A stretch of DNA of 64,000 nucleotides from an uncultured Pelagibacteraceae bacterium (GTDB taxonomy: Bacteria > Pseudomonadota > Alphaproteobacteria > Pelagibacterales > Pelagibacteraceae), in contig CACDLE010000001.1 in the NCBI GenBank assembly GCA_902553555.1, forward strand, positions 32,965 to 96,964. Direction: 5' to 3'. The notes under the pieces are model-generated. The model was not told the DNA's origin. It ran no database searches and saw nothing but the letters and a program-made list of their open reading frames with translations. Both the position numbers and the translations under genes were made by a program. This document shows, one piece after another, positions 54,991 to 64,000 of the stretch (the stretch's first letter is position 1; each line of letters begins with the position of its first letter).

Positions 54991-55022
54991 TTGACTTTCT
55001 AGTTTAGAATTATTATAAACTA
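54991..55022 (+). promoter_or_regulatory. katG promoter overlapped by an Irr/PerR-type operator
   Basis: TTGACT at 54991-54996, exactly 17 bp, TATAAA at 55014-55019: a near-consensus promoter. Over its spacer and -10 lies an inverted repeat with arms TAGTTTA (55000-55006) and TAAACTA (55016-55022). Its inner part TTAGAATTATTATAA (55004-55018) differs from the Bacillus PerR box TTATAATnATTATAA at a single position. A repressor bound here would block polymerase. Confidence 0.75.
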
Positions 55023-55025
55023 TAG

Positions 55026-57209
<2,184 letters not shown>

Positions 57210-57210
57210 T

Positions 57211-57453
57211 ATGACTGAATTTACACAAGGCATACATGGCGCCGCCAAAAGAATTTATGAGAATAATAAAGGCTCACTCTTACGAACACTAGTATATACG
57301 ATTGGTCACTTTGCTATCGCAATTACAGTTTTAATGCTAGTAGCAGACGTTTCATTTGCCATTGCTTTAACAGACGCTATAGTAGAACCATTAGCCAACA
57401 CAGTTTGGTATTTTTTGTTAGATAAATTTTGGGCATCAAAATTATCAAAATAG
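57211..57453 (+). CDS. DUF2061 small membrane protein (80 aa)
   Basis: Predicted inner-membrane protein with two hydrophobic segments (about residues 25-45 and 48-70). R-T-L-V-Y-T-I-G-H-F, the V-A-D-V-S-F-A-I-A-L strand and W-Y-F-L-L-D-K-F-W near the end are DUF2061-like. The ATG follows the katG stop by one base, so both are probably made from one transcript. A role with katG is an inference from position only. Confidence 0.8.
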   Translation: MTEFTQGIHGAAKRIYENNKGSLLRTLVYTIGHFAIAITVLMLVADVSFAIALTDAIVEPLANTVWYFLLDKFWASKLSK

Positions 57454-57460
57454 CTTGAAG

Positions 57461-57901
57461 TTATAATCTTCCCCAAAGTGCTTCTTTTTTAATCCATCCC
57501 TTGTAAGAACCAGTTTTGATTTTACACCACTTCTCCTTACATTTTGAAATGATGCACAATCTTCCTTTTAAAATTTTAGCTTGCGGCTTTGAGTAAATAG
57601 TTGGTCTATTAAATAATATTGTCTCATCAATAACAGTAATTGCAGCTTTTTTTTTAGATAATTGAGAAAGATGTATCCAACCCGTGTTATTGTCGTGGTC
57701 GCGAACTTTTCTAAAATTATCTAGTTTGTCTTGTATGAGTACAGGTAAATATTTTTTCTGATAAATAATTTTGATAGGATATTCAAATGAAGGACCTAGT
57801 CTTAAATTTACTTCGTTATTTCTTAATGTTAAAAAATATTCATCACTAGAGTAAGAATTCGTGCTAAACGTTAATAAAACAATAATCAACAATCTTAACA
57901 T
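57461..57901 (-). CDS. exported bacterial SH3-domain protein
   Basis: A 146-residue protein with an N-terminal signal peptide (L-R-L-L-I-I-V-L-L-T-F-S-T-N-S-Y-S) and two SH3-like stretches: V-N-L-R-L-G-P-S-F-E-Y-P-I, containing the typical N-L-R-x-G-P-S, and G-W-I-H-L-S-Q-L, then again W-C-K-I-K-T-G-S-Y-K-G-W-I. Such domains often bind peptidoglycan. It overlaps the ThiF-family gene by seven bases. Function unknown beyond a likely envelope location. Confidence 0.82.
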   Translation of the reverse strand: MLRLLIIVLLTFSTNSYSSDEYFLTLRNNEVNLRLGPSFEYPIKIIYQKKYLPVLIQDKLDNFRKVRDHDNNTGWIHLSQLSKKKAAITVIDETILFNRPTIYSKPQAKILKGRLCIISKCKEKWCKIKTGSYKGWIKKEALWGRL

Positions 57902-58647
57902 TTATTAATACAATTTTTATTTTTTTGAATTTTGGCTTTTCTAAAATTCATTTTTTTAGAGTCAAAAATTAAAAATTTTGATTCTAGATCAGAATTAAAA
58001 TTTAATATTGTATTTAACACTTCATTGGCCTGCAATGTTCCAAGTATACCTGTTAAAGGGGGAATCACACCCTCCGTTTCACAGTTATAATTTATTTCTG
58101 GTATATCAGGCATAAAACATCTGTAGCAAGGTATTTTTTTTTTAAAGTTAAATTTAAAAAGATGTCCATCAAATCCACTAACAGCCGCAGATATTAAAAC
58201 TTTATTTTGCTTTAAACAAAAATCATTAATTAACAATCTACTTTCAAAGTTATCAGTGCCATCACAGATTATATCATAATTGCTAAAAATTTTATTTATA
58301 TTTTTCTTATCAAGTTTGAGTTTATAAATATTAAGACTAATTTTAGTATTAAGTTTTCTTATTCTTCTCCGTGCAACTTCAACTTTGAATTTTCCTAAGT
58401 CTTTCTGAGTGTATAAAATTTGTCTATTTAAATTAGACAATTCTACCTTGTCATTGTCTACTATGCCTAAATTGCCTACACCAAGGCTTGCTAAGTAAAT
58501 TGATAAAGGGCATCCCAACCCACCCATGCCAACTATTAGAATTTTTGAAGAAAATATTTTTTTTTGTCCAATAATACCAAATTTTTTAAGAATAATTTGT
58601 TTTGAATATTTTTTATAATCAGAGGTAGAAATTTTATTTTTAAACAC
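57895..58647 (-). CDS. ThiF/MoeB-family adenylyltransferase
   Basis: E1-like enzyme of 250 residues that adenylates the C-terminus of a small sulfur carrier (MoaD, ThiS) before sulfur transfer. The ATP motif is V-G-M-G-G-L-G-C-P-L-S; D-N-D-K-V-E-L-S-N-L-N-R-Q and D-G-T-D-N-F-E-S-R follow, with C-Y-R-C and N-C-E-T-E-G-V-I-P-P-L-T-G in the second half. Only three or four of the usual zinc cysteines are seen. GTG 58647 was chosen, overlapping dut by eight bases; a longer TTG-started frame would overlap dut far more. Whether it serves thiamine or molybdopterin cannot be decided here. Confidence 0.82.
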   Translation of the reverse strand: MFKNKISTSDYKKYSKQIILKKFGIIGQKKIFSSKILIVGMGGLGCPLSIYLASLGVGNLGIVDNDKVELSNLNRQILYTQKDLGKFKVEVARRRIRKLNTKISLNIYKLKLDKKNINKIFSNYDIICDGTDNFESRLLINDFCLKQNKVLISAAVSGFDGHLFKFNFKKKIPCYRCFMPDIPEINYNCETEGVIPPLTGILGTLQANEVLNTILNFNSDLESKFLIFDSKKMNFRKAKIQKNKNCINKC

Positions 58648-59077
58648 CTGTTGAACCGAATCCTCCCTTTCCTCTGTCCGTAGCATCTAAATCTTGAACT
58701 TCTTCTATGCTAGCTTTAATAACTGGGCAAAGAACCATTTGGGCAATTCTTAAACCGTCTGTTATTTCAAAATTGTTATTCCCTAAATTTATTAAAATAA
58801 CCTTAATTTCACCTCGATAATCAGAGTCTATTGTTCCAGGGCTATTTAATACTGATATTGAATTTTTTGCAGCTAAACCTGATCGAGGTCGTATCTGTAT
58901 TTCATAGTTTTTTTCAATCGCTACAGCAATTCCAGTAGGAACTATATATTTCTCACCAGGTTTAATTATTATTTTTTTTTCTAAACAAGCTGAAATATCC
59001 AAACCAGACGCTCCATCAGTTTCATATTTGGGTATTTTTGCTTTTTTTGATATCTTTTTAATTAAAATTTTTGTCAT
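58640..59077 (-). CDS. dut: dUTP diphosphatase
   Basis: Trimeric dUTPase of 145 residues that keeps uracil out of DNA and supplies dUMP. Five conserved motifs can be followed: D-G-A-S-G-L-D-I-S-A, R-P-R-S-G-L-A-A-K, the catalytic region L-N-S-P-G-T-I-D-S-D-Y-R-G-E-I, a beta strand with R-I-A-Q-M-V, and the C-terminal D-R-G-K-G-G-F-G-S-T-G. ATG 59077 is used rather than the TTG one codon upstream. It overlaps coaBC by 20 bases. Confidence 0.97.
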   Translation of the reverse strand: MTKILIKKISKKAKIPKYETDGASGLDISACLEKKIIIKPGEKYIVPTGIAVAIEKNYEIQIRPRSGLAAKNSISVLNSPGTIDSDYRGEIKVILINLGNNNFEITDGLRIAQMVLCPVIKASIEEVQDLDATDRGKGGFGSTGV

Positions 59078-60281
59078 CAACTAATAATCTTTTAATTATT
59101 TTTTCAGCTATGACTGTAGCAATAAAACTTTTTTTACTTTTTTTAATTTTTTCAACATTTCCTTTTTGATCAATAATTGAAACTTCATTGTAATCAGCAT
59201 TAAAACCCACTCCTTTTTGCGAGATATCATTAGCGATAATAAAATCGCTATTTTTTTCCCTCAATTTTTTAATTGAATTTTGTATTAAGTTGTCTGTTTC
59301 AGCGGAAAAACCAATTACTATTTTGGGCCTGTGTTTATTGTTTTTTCCTAAAAATTCTAAAATATCATACGTTTTTACAAGATTAAGACTTTTAAAATTC
59401 GAACCTTTTTTAAGCTTTTTATTAATAAACTTTTTTGGTTTAAAGTCAGCTACAGCCGCTGAACATACGACAATATCAGCAGGTAAATGTTTCTTTACAG
59501 CTAAGAACATATCTTCAGCTGATTTTACATTAACTATTTTTATACCATTTAAAGGTTGCATATTGGTTGGTCCCAAAATTAAAGTTGTTTTTATCCCAGC
59601 TTTACTTAAAGCCAAAGCAACTTCACAACCTTGTTTTCCACTTGACTCGTTTGATAAATATCTTATCGGATCTATATATTCTCTTGTTGGTCCAGCTGTC
59701 ACAATTGCGCTAAAATTATTTTTTTTTAAAATATTTTTATTATTGAAATAATCTCTTATTACACCGAATATCTCTTTAGGACTTGACATTTTCCCATCTC
59801 CATACTCTCCACATGCCATCTCACCTTTGATAGGCCCTATAAATTTATAGCCATATCCCTTAAGTGTTTCACAATTACTTCTTGTTGCAGCATGTGACCA
59901 CATTCTAACGTTCATTGCTGGCACAAGAAAAACATCTTTATTAGACGCCAAGATTAAAGTCGAAGCCAAGTCATCTGCTTTTCCATAACTTAATTTACTA
60001 ATAAAATTTGCAGTTGTTGGTATCACTAATATTAAATCTGCCCATCTTGATAGTGATATATGATCTATTTCAGCTTCGTTAGTTTTGTCGAAAATATCTT
60101 CATAAACCTTCCCACCGGTTAGAGAAATTAATGACAGTGGTGTTACAAATTCTTTTCCACTTTTTGTTAAAACAGTTTTTAGTTCATAATTATTTTTCTT
60201 TAATAATCTTACCAAATCCAAAGCTTTGTAAGCAGAAATGCCTCCACCAACAATTAATAATATTTTCTTTTTAATTTCCAT
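59058..60281 (-). CDS. coaBC: bifunctional phosphopantothenoylcysteine decarboxylase/synthetase
   Basis: Two-step coenzyme A enzyme of 407 residues. The N-terminal CoaC flavoprotein part has G-G-G-I-S-A-Y-K-A, P-A-M-N-V-R-M-W and the catalytic loop G-E-M-A-C-G-E-Y-G-D-G; the C-terminal CoaB part has V-T-A-G-P-T-R-E-Y-I-D-P-I-R, S-N-E-S-S-G-K-Q-G and A-A-V-A-D-F. Seven bases after ubiB. Confidence 0.96.
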   Translation of the reverse strand: MEIKKKILLIVGGGISAYKALDLVRLLKKNNYELKTVLTKSGKEFVTPLSLISLTGGKVYEDIFDKTNEAEIDHISLSRWADLILVIPTTANFISKLSYGKADDLASTLILASNKDVFLVPAMNVRMWSHAATRSNCETLKGYGYKFIGPIKGEMACGEYGDGKMSSPKEIFGVIRDYFNNKNILKKNNFSAIVTAGPTREYIDPIRYLSNESSGKQGCEVALALSKAGIKTTLILGPTNMQPLNGIKIVNVKSAEDMFLAVKKHLPADIVVCSAAVADFKPKKFINKKLKKGSNFKSLNLVKTYDILEFLGKNNKHRPKIVIGFSAETDNLIQNSIKKLREKNSDFIIANDISQKGVGFNADYNEVSIIDQKGNVEKIKKSKKSFIATVIAEKIIKRLLVDDKNFN

Positions 60282-60288
60282 TTTATTA

Positions 60289-61854
60289 TTAAAATACTAA
60301 TAGGCTCACAATTACAACACTTAATATAGAAATTATAACATTATTTCTAAAGTTTTTTATCTTTATTTTTTCAAGTTGCAATGAACTGGATCCATTGCTT
60401 GATATATTTAATTTGCCTTCAGCAATCAATTGAAGAGCGTAATTTGCTTGGTCCATAATTTTGGGGAAGTCAGGAATTCTTTTTAAAATTTCTGAGGATG
60501 TATCAATAGCGCTGGTTATCTTAGCCTCTGGTCCTTTTAAATTTTCTAACCAATTTTGTAAAATTGGTTTTGAAACATTCCAAATATTAGTTTCAGGATA
60601 GAGTCTTCTGGCAACTCCTTCAACTACTACCATTGTTTTTTGTAATAAAATTAATTGTGTTTGCGTAGGCATATTAAATTTTTCTGTTATTTCAAACAGC
60701 TGTGCTAATAAATTTCCTCCTGAAATATCTTTAATATTTTGTCCAAATATCGGCTCACCTACAGACCTTAATGCTTGAGCAAATTCCTCTTTTGAAGCTG
60801 TTTTAGGCACTAAACCTGCTTGAAAATGAACCTCGGCTACTTTCACATAATCTCTTTGTATAAATCCGTACAAAATTTCAGCTAAATATTTTTTATTATT
60901 CTTATCGAGTCTTCCCATTATTCCAAAATCAACTGGAACAATATTTCCATCATTATCGACAAAAAGATTGCCTTGATGCATATCAGCATGAAAAAAACCA
61001 TCTCTTACCGCTTGTCGTAAAAAATGTTGAATTAAATTCTGAGCTACACTTTTGAGATTTATTTCTTTACTCCTTAAAGTATCAAGCTCTCTAATTGAAA
61101 CACCGTTAACCCTGTCTAATGTTAAAACTTTTTTGGAGGTATATGGCCAATAAATTTTTGGAACTTTAAATCCTTTATCATTTATAGTATTTTCATATAG
61201 TTCATTAGCAGCTGCGGCCTCAAATCTTAAATCCATTTCAATATTAGTTATTTCTCTCAATAAATGAACGACTTCAACTAATTTCAATCGTCTTGCTTTT
61301 TTAATAAATGTTTCAATAATTGATGCAAAAAGCATTAAAGCATCTAACTCTTCATTAAAAACTTTTTCAATATTAGGTCTTAAAATTTTAATAGCTATTT
61401 CCTTATTATTTCCATCAGATTTAATTTTCGCAAAATGGACTTGCGCTATTGATGCTGCAGCAATTGGTTTTGATAATTCAATTATATCATCGTATTGTTT
61501 TTGACCTATTTCATTTTTTAAAATCTGTTTTGCCTTTTCCATTTCAAAGGGAGGTAGCCGGTCTTGTAATTTCTCCAAGTCATTAGCTAATTCTTTTCCA
61601 ATTATATCTGGTCTTGTTGCAAGAAATTGTCCCAACTTAATAAAAGTGGTTCCCATACCTTCTAAAGCATCACATAGTTTTTCCCCTCTTGTTTTTGAGT
61701 TATTTTCCTTTTTTTTAACTGATCCTACTGACAGCAATTCAAAAAAAATTTTTAAAAAAAATGGAATTTTATAGATTTGATCAATCGTATCGAGCGCACC
61801 AGATGAAGCTAATTTCCTTGCAATTTTGAATAGCTGTATCAATCTACCTATCAT
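60289..61854 (-). CDS. ubiB: UbiB-family atypical kinase (ubiquinone biosynthesis)
   Basis: Protein-kinase-like ATPase of 521 residues required for ubiquinone synthesis. It contains the KxGQ motif in F-I-K-L-G-Q-F-L-A-T-R-P-D-I-I-G, an alanine-rich loop (A-A-A-S-I-A-Q-V-H), an E-x-D motif around E-M-D-L-R-F-E-A and the D-F-G-I-M-G metal loop after H-A-D-M-H-Q-G-N. A hydrophobic C-terminal segment anchors it in the membrane. Directly abuts ubiE (no gap). Confidence 0.95.
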   Translation of the reverse strand: MIGRLIQLFKIARKLASSGALDTIDQIYKIPFFLKIFFELLSVGSVKKKENNSKTRGEKLCDALEGMGTTFIKLGQFLATRPDIIGKELANDLEKLQDRLPPFEMEKAKQILKNEIGQKQYDDIIELSKPIAAASIAQVHFAKIKSDGNNKEIAIKILRPNIEKVFNEELDALMLFASIIETFIKKARRLKLVEVVHLLREITNIEMDLRFEAAAANELYENTINDKGFKVPKIYWPYTSKKVLTLDRVNGVSIRELDTLRSKEINLKSVAQNLIQHFLRQAVRDGFFHADMHQGNLFVDNDGNIVPVDFGIMGRLDKNNKKYLAEILYGFIQRDYVKVAEVHFQAGLVPKTASKEEFAQALRSVGEPIFGQNIKDISGGNLLAQLFEITEKFNMPTQTQLILLQKTMVVVEGVARRLYPETNIWNVSKPILQNWLENLKGPEAKITSAIDTSSEILKRIPDFPKIMDQANYALQLIAEGKLNISSNGSSSLQLEKIKIKNFRNNVIISILSVVIVSLLVF

Positions 61855-62559
61855 TTAAATTTTCCAACCAGTATGAATTGCAGCTATTCCATTTGATAGA
61901 TTTCTAAATTCAACCTTAGAAAAATTATTAGAGATCATTTTATCTACAAGTTCTTCTTGACTGTAAAATTCTTCAATACTTTTTATTAAATAACTGTATG
62001 ATGCTTTGCTGCCTGTAACTAATTTACCTATAGATGGTATTATTTTGCTGTAATTTCTATAAGCGGAATTTAAAAATTCGTTTTCTACTTTCGAGAATTC
62101 TAAGCAAAAAAATCTACCTCCCGTTTTTAAAACACGATACGCCTCTTTTAAAGAATTATCAATATCGTTAACGTTTCTAATACCAAAACTAATAAAATAA
62201 ATATCAAAAATTTCACTATCAAATGGTAATTTTTCAGCATACGCATTAAACCATTTTATATTAGAATATTTTTTTAATCTTTTTTTTCCCTCATTTAGCA
62301 TTTTGATATTTGGCTCTGCACAGTAAATCTCACATTTATTACCTGTATTCTGCGAACATAATTTTGAAATATCACCAGTCCCGGCACCTACGTCAATAAC
62401 TTTACTATTTCTAGAAGGCTTTGCCCAATCTATAAGGTTCTTTTTCCAAATTCTATGAATGCCAAACGACATTATATCATTCATCAAATCGTAATTATTG
62501 TAAACATCATTAAAAACACTATTGACTAGTTTGGATTTTTCACCTTTATTAATTTCCAT
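61855..62559 (-). CDS. ubiE: ubiquinone/menaquinone C-methyltransferase UbiE
   Basis: SAM-dependent C-methyltransferase of 234 residues. Signatures: Y-D-L-M-N-D-I-M-S-F-G-I-H-R-I-W-K, V-I-D-V-G-A-G-T-G-D-I-S and S-F-G-I-R-N-V near the middle, with the final G-I-A-A-I-H-T-G-W-K. It heads the minus-strand run ubiE-ubiB-coaBC-dut-thiF-SH3 and is divergent from mutM with only 11 bp between the starts. Confidence 0.96.
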   Translation of the reverse strand: MEINKGEKSKLVNSVFNDVYNNYDLMNDIMSFGIHRIWKKNLIDWAKPSRNSKVIDVGAGTGDISKLCSQNTGNKCEIYCAEPNIKMLNEGKKRLKKYSNIKWFNAYAEKLPFDSEIFDIYFISFGIRNVNDIDNSLKEAYRVLKTGGRFFCLEFSKVENEFLNSAYRNYSKIIPSIGKLVTGSKASYSYLIKSIEEFYSQEELVDKMISNNFSKVEFRNLSNGIAAIHTGWKI

Positions 62560-62570
62560 ATTTAAATTAT

Positions 62571-63443
62571 ATGCCAGAATTACCAGAAGTTGAAGTTGTT
62601 AAAAAGTCACTAAAAAAAAGAATAAATAAATTAAAATTCACTAATGTATCGATTATTAACAAAAAACTAAGATACGAAATTGACAAAAGATATATTAAAA
62701 AAATAATTGGTCGCAATATCAACAATATTAAAAGAAGATCAAAAAATATTATATTTAATTTAGATAACGGCGAAAGTATAATTTTTCACCTGGGTATGAC
62801 TGGTAAACTAACAATTATTGATGGAAAAAAAAAAATAATTAAGACAAGTTTCTATTATGATCAAGACAAATTAGATGAAAAACACGATCATGTTATTTTC
62901 TTTATGAATAGAGGTGTAAAGTTAATTTACAATGATGTAAGAAAATTTGGCTATATTAAAATAATTAAGACTAATAATATTAATCAATCAAATCATTTCA
63001 GCAAATTAGGTCCAGAGCCTTTCGCAAATTCTTTAAATATTGAGTACTTTAAAAAAATTAAAAAAAAACGTCAAAATATTAAAATTAAAGATTTGTTAAT
63101 GGATCAAAAATTCATAGCTGGACTTGGTAATATTTACGTTAATGAGATTCTTTTTTTAAGTAAGATTAACCCTAAAAAAAAAGTGCGAAACTTAAGAAAA
63201 AAAGACATGGTAAATATAATCAAGTTTTCAAGGTCCGTCTTAAAAAAGGCCATTAAATTTGGGGGATCATCAATTAAAGATTTTAGTAGTTCAGATGGAA
63301 AATCTGGCAAGTTCCAATTATTTTTTAACGTTTACGGAAAGCACGGTAAAAATTGTAGCCGCAGAGGTTGTAGAGCGACAATACAAAGAGTAAAAATATC
63401 CAATAGATCGACTTTTTTTTGCAATTTATGCCAAAAATATTAA
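62571..63443 (+). CDS. mutM: formamidopyrimidine-DNA glycosylase
   Basis: Base-excision enzyme for 8-oxoguanine and FapyG, 290 residues. The mature N-terminus P-E-L-P-E-V-E supplies the catalytic Pro and Glu; the H2TH region has L-L-M-D-Q-K-F-I-A-G-L-G-N-I-Y, and the C-terminal zinc finger N-C-S-R-R-G-C ... F-F-C-N-L-C-Q has the C-x4-C spacing usual in alphaproteobacteria. Lysine content is very high. Confidence 0.97.
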   Translation: MPELPEVEVVKKSLKKRINKLKFTNVSIINKKLRYEIDKRYIKKIIGRNINNIKRRSKNIIFNLDNGESIIFHLGMTGKLTIIDGKKKIIKTSFYYDQDKLDEKHDHVIFFMNRGVKLIYNDVRKFGYIKIIKTNNINQSNHFSKLGPEPFANSLNIEYFKKIKKKRQNIKIKDLLMDQKFIAGLGNIYVNEILFLSKINPKKKVRNLRKKDMVNIIKFSRSVLKKAIKFGGSSIKDFSSSDGKSGKFQLFFNVYGKHGKNCSRRGCRATIQRVKISNRSTFFCNLCQKY

Positions 63444-63444
63444 G

Positions 63445-63473
63445 TTGACCGTTAAATTGTTGGCATATATACA
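63445..63473 (+). promoter_or_regulatory. promoter of rpsT
   Basis: TTGACC at 63445-63450, a 17-bp spacer, TATACA at 63468-63473. A transcript would start near 63480, only about five bases before the rpsT ATG, so the mRNA may be nearly leaderless. Confidence 0.7.
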
Positions 63474-63484
63474 CTCTTGCAGCA

Positions 63485-63736
63485 ATGCCTAATACTAAAT
63501 CAGCCATAAGAAGAGTGAGAAGAGTTAAAAGACAGACCTCTGTAAACAAAATCCGTAAGAGTAAATTTAAATCTGCTGTAAAACATATGGAAACTTTAAT
63601 CAAAAAAGGTGATAAGAAAAAAGCTAAAGATTACTTTCCAAAATTTCAATCAATTCTAATGCAGGTTGCTAAGACTGGCATTGCAAACAAAAAAACTGCA
63701 GCTAGAAAAATTTCAAAAATATCAAAAAAAATCTAA
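63485..63736 (+). CDS. rpsT: 30S ribosomal protein S20
   Basis: Helical 16S rRNA-binding protein of 83 residues, very rich in lysine and arginine. The N-terminal N-T-K-S-A-I-R-R-V-R-R and the C-terminal T-G-I-A-N-K-K-T-A-A-R-K-I-S identify S20. No ribosome binding site is visible upstream, in line with the very short leader predicted from its promoter. In relatives rpsT often precedes dnaA. Confidence 0.96.
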   Translation: MPNTKSAIRRVRRVKRQTSVNKIRKSKFKSAVKHMETLIKKGDKKKAKDYFPKFQSILMQVAKTGIANKKTAARKISKISKKI

Positions 63737-63848
63737 ACTAGTTTGATAACAATTTAAAGTTGTTTAATTAAAATTTCATTTAGCTCATGTAGTTTAAAAA
63801 ACTAAATATAGAATAATTTTCTTTTTGAAGTTGTAATTATTTCTCAAG

Positions 63849-63880
63849 ATTTCTATCTCAGCGTTAAGTCTACAACCAAA
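63849..63880. repeat. 32-bp direct repeat, copy 1
   Basis: Starts ATTTCTATCTCAGCGTTAAG and ends TCTACAACCAAA. Identical to copy 2 at 29 of 32 positions, with the starts 54 bp apart. The last 16 bases (from TAAG) are invariant and less AT-rich than their surroundings. Confidence 0.85.
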
Positions 63881-63902
63881 TCAAAGATATAAATTTTTTT
63901 TA

Positions 63903-63934
63903 ATTTCTATCAGAGCGCTAAGTCTACAACCAAA
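63903..63934. repeat. 32-bp direct repeat, copy 2
   Basis: Starts ATTTCTATCAGAGCGCTAAG and ends TCTACAACCAAA. The three differences from copy 1 fall at positions 10, 11 and 16. Two copies with conserved ends fit a protein-binding iteron or a duplicated structured RNA better than a CRISPR unit. Confidence 0.85.
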
Positions 63935-64000
63935 ATTAATTTATTTTCAAAAAAAAAAATAAATTTGTTGAAAAATAATTAATTATAATGTTGTTTAGAT

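Larger units (their letters stand above)
63737..64000. other. non-coding region after rpsT, probably approaching dnaA
   Basis: No reading frame of useful length is open on either strand in these 264 bases and the composition is extremely AT-rich. It holds two 32-bp direct repeats (separate entries) and a TATAAT at 63984-63989 close to the right edge. No perfect DnaA box (TTATnCACA) was seen. Knowledge of alphaproteobacterial gene order suggests dnaA just outside, but this cannot be confirmed here. Confidence 0.5.

Noticed and set aside
63737..63840. A tRNA gene in the terminal non-coding segment
   Set aside because: No T-loop (GTTCGAATC-like) or acceptor stem pairing was found.
63849..63934. 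CRISPR array
   Set aside because: Only two imperfect copies with a short AT-rich spacer, no third repeat and no cas genes nearby.

Overview
The window is one continuous, very AT-rich stretch of a streamlined alphaproteobacterial chromosome. Gene content and order point to a SAR11-type (Pelagibacterales) marine bacterium: genes abut or overlap by a few bases, intergenic gaps are tiny, no insertion sequence, prophage, CRISPR array, tRNA or rRNA gene was seen, and the neighbourhoods (hslVU-his, mnmE-mnmG-rsmG-parAB, leuS-lptE-holA, irr/fabA-fabB-fabI, nusA-infB-rbfA-rpsO-pnp, ubiE-ubiB-coaBC-dut, mutM-rpsT) are classic alphaproteobacterial ones. The assignment is inferred from memory of these families, not from a search. 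The parABS genes and the probable approach to dnaA at the right edge suggest an origin-proximal segment.

Layout. 1-667: end of a Tim44-domain gene and an Smr gene. 662-2576 (minus): HslUV protease. 2680-6645: histidine operon hisB-H-A-(44-codon ORF)-F-E followed by a HIT hydrolase and a GNAT. 6642-9283 (minus): LolA-like protein and FtsK. 9317-15954: ubiquinone hydroxylase, tRNA-U34 modification (mnmE, mnmG), rsmG, parA, parB, with two parS-like sites inside rsmG. 15932-20469 (minus): holA, lptE, leuS and a DUF3576 lipoprotein. 20485-21809: porin with its own promoter region and a strong terminator. 21770-24210: TenI/ThiE-like protein, YggS, L,D-transpeptidase, a degenerate response regulator and a 40-residue ArfA-like ribosome-rescue peptide. 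24228-30453 (minus): adenosine kinase, nth, dapB, a tiny membrane protein, dnaJ, dnaK (heat-shock promoter visible) and grpE. 30496-35922: rdgB, LpoA-like protein, rsmI, BON lipoprotein, malic enzyme. 35980-44842: murJ, trpS, nfuA-like, a broken fur, miaB, phoH, ybeY, lnt, metK. 44845-51387: nusA-infB-rbfA-rpsO-pnp behind an intrinsic terminator that lies directly against the nusA ribosome binding site. 51393-54484 (minus): acetyltransferase and fabI-fabB-fabA. 54504-57453: irr and katG sharing an operator-like sequence, then DUF2061. 57461-62559 (minus): SH3 protein, ThiF/MoeB, dut, coaBC, ubiB, ubiE. 62571-63736: mutM and rpsT. 63737-64000: non-coding, with two 32-bp repeats.

The most informative non-obvious items are: parS-like sites inside rsmG; a probable attenuator in the nusA leader; a fur gene reduced to its C-terminal two-thirds and apparently joined to a tsaB-like start by deletion between short repeats; an Irr/PerR-type box shared by irr and katG; three tiny genes (44, 40 and 54 residues); and three divergent gene pairs whose start codons touch, overlap or lie 2 bp apart.
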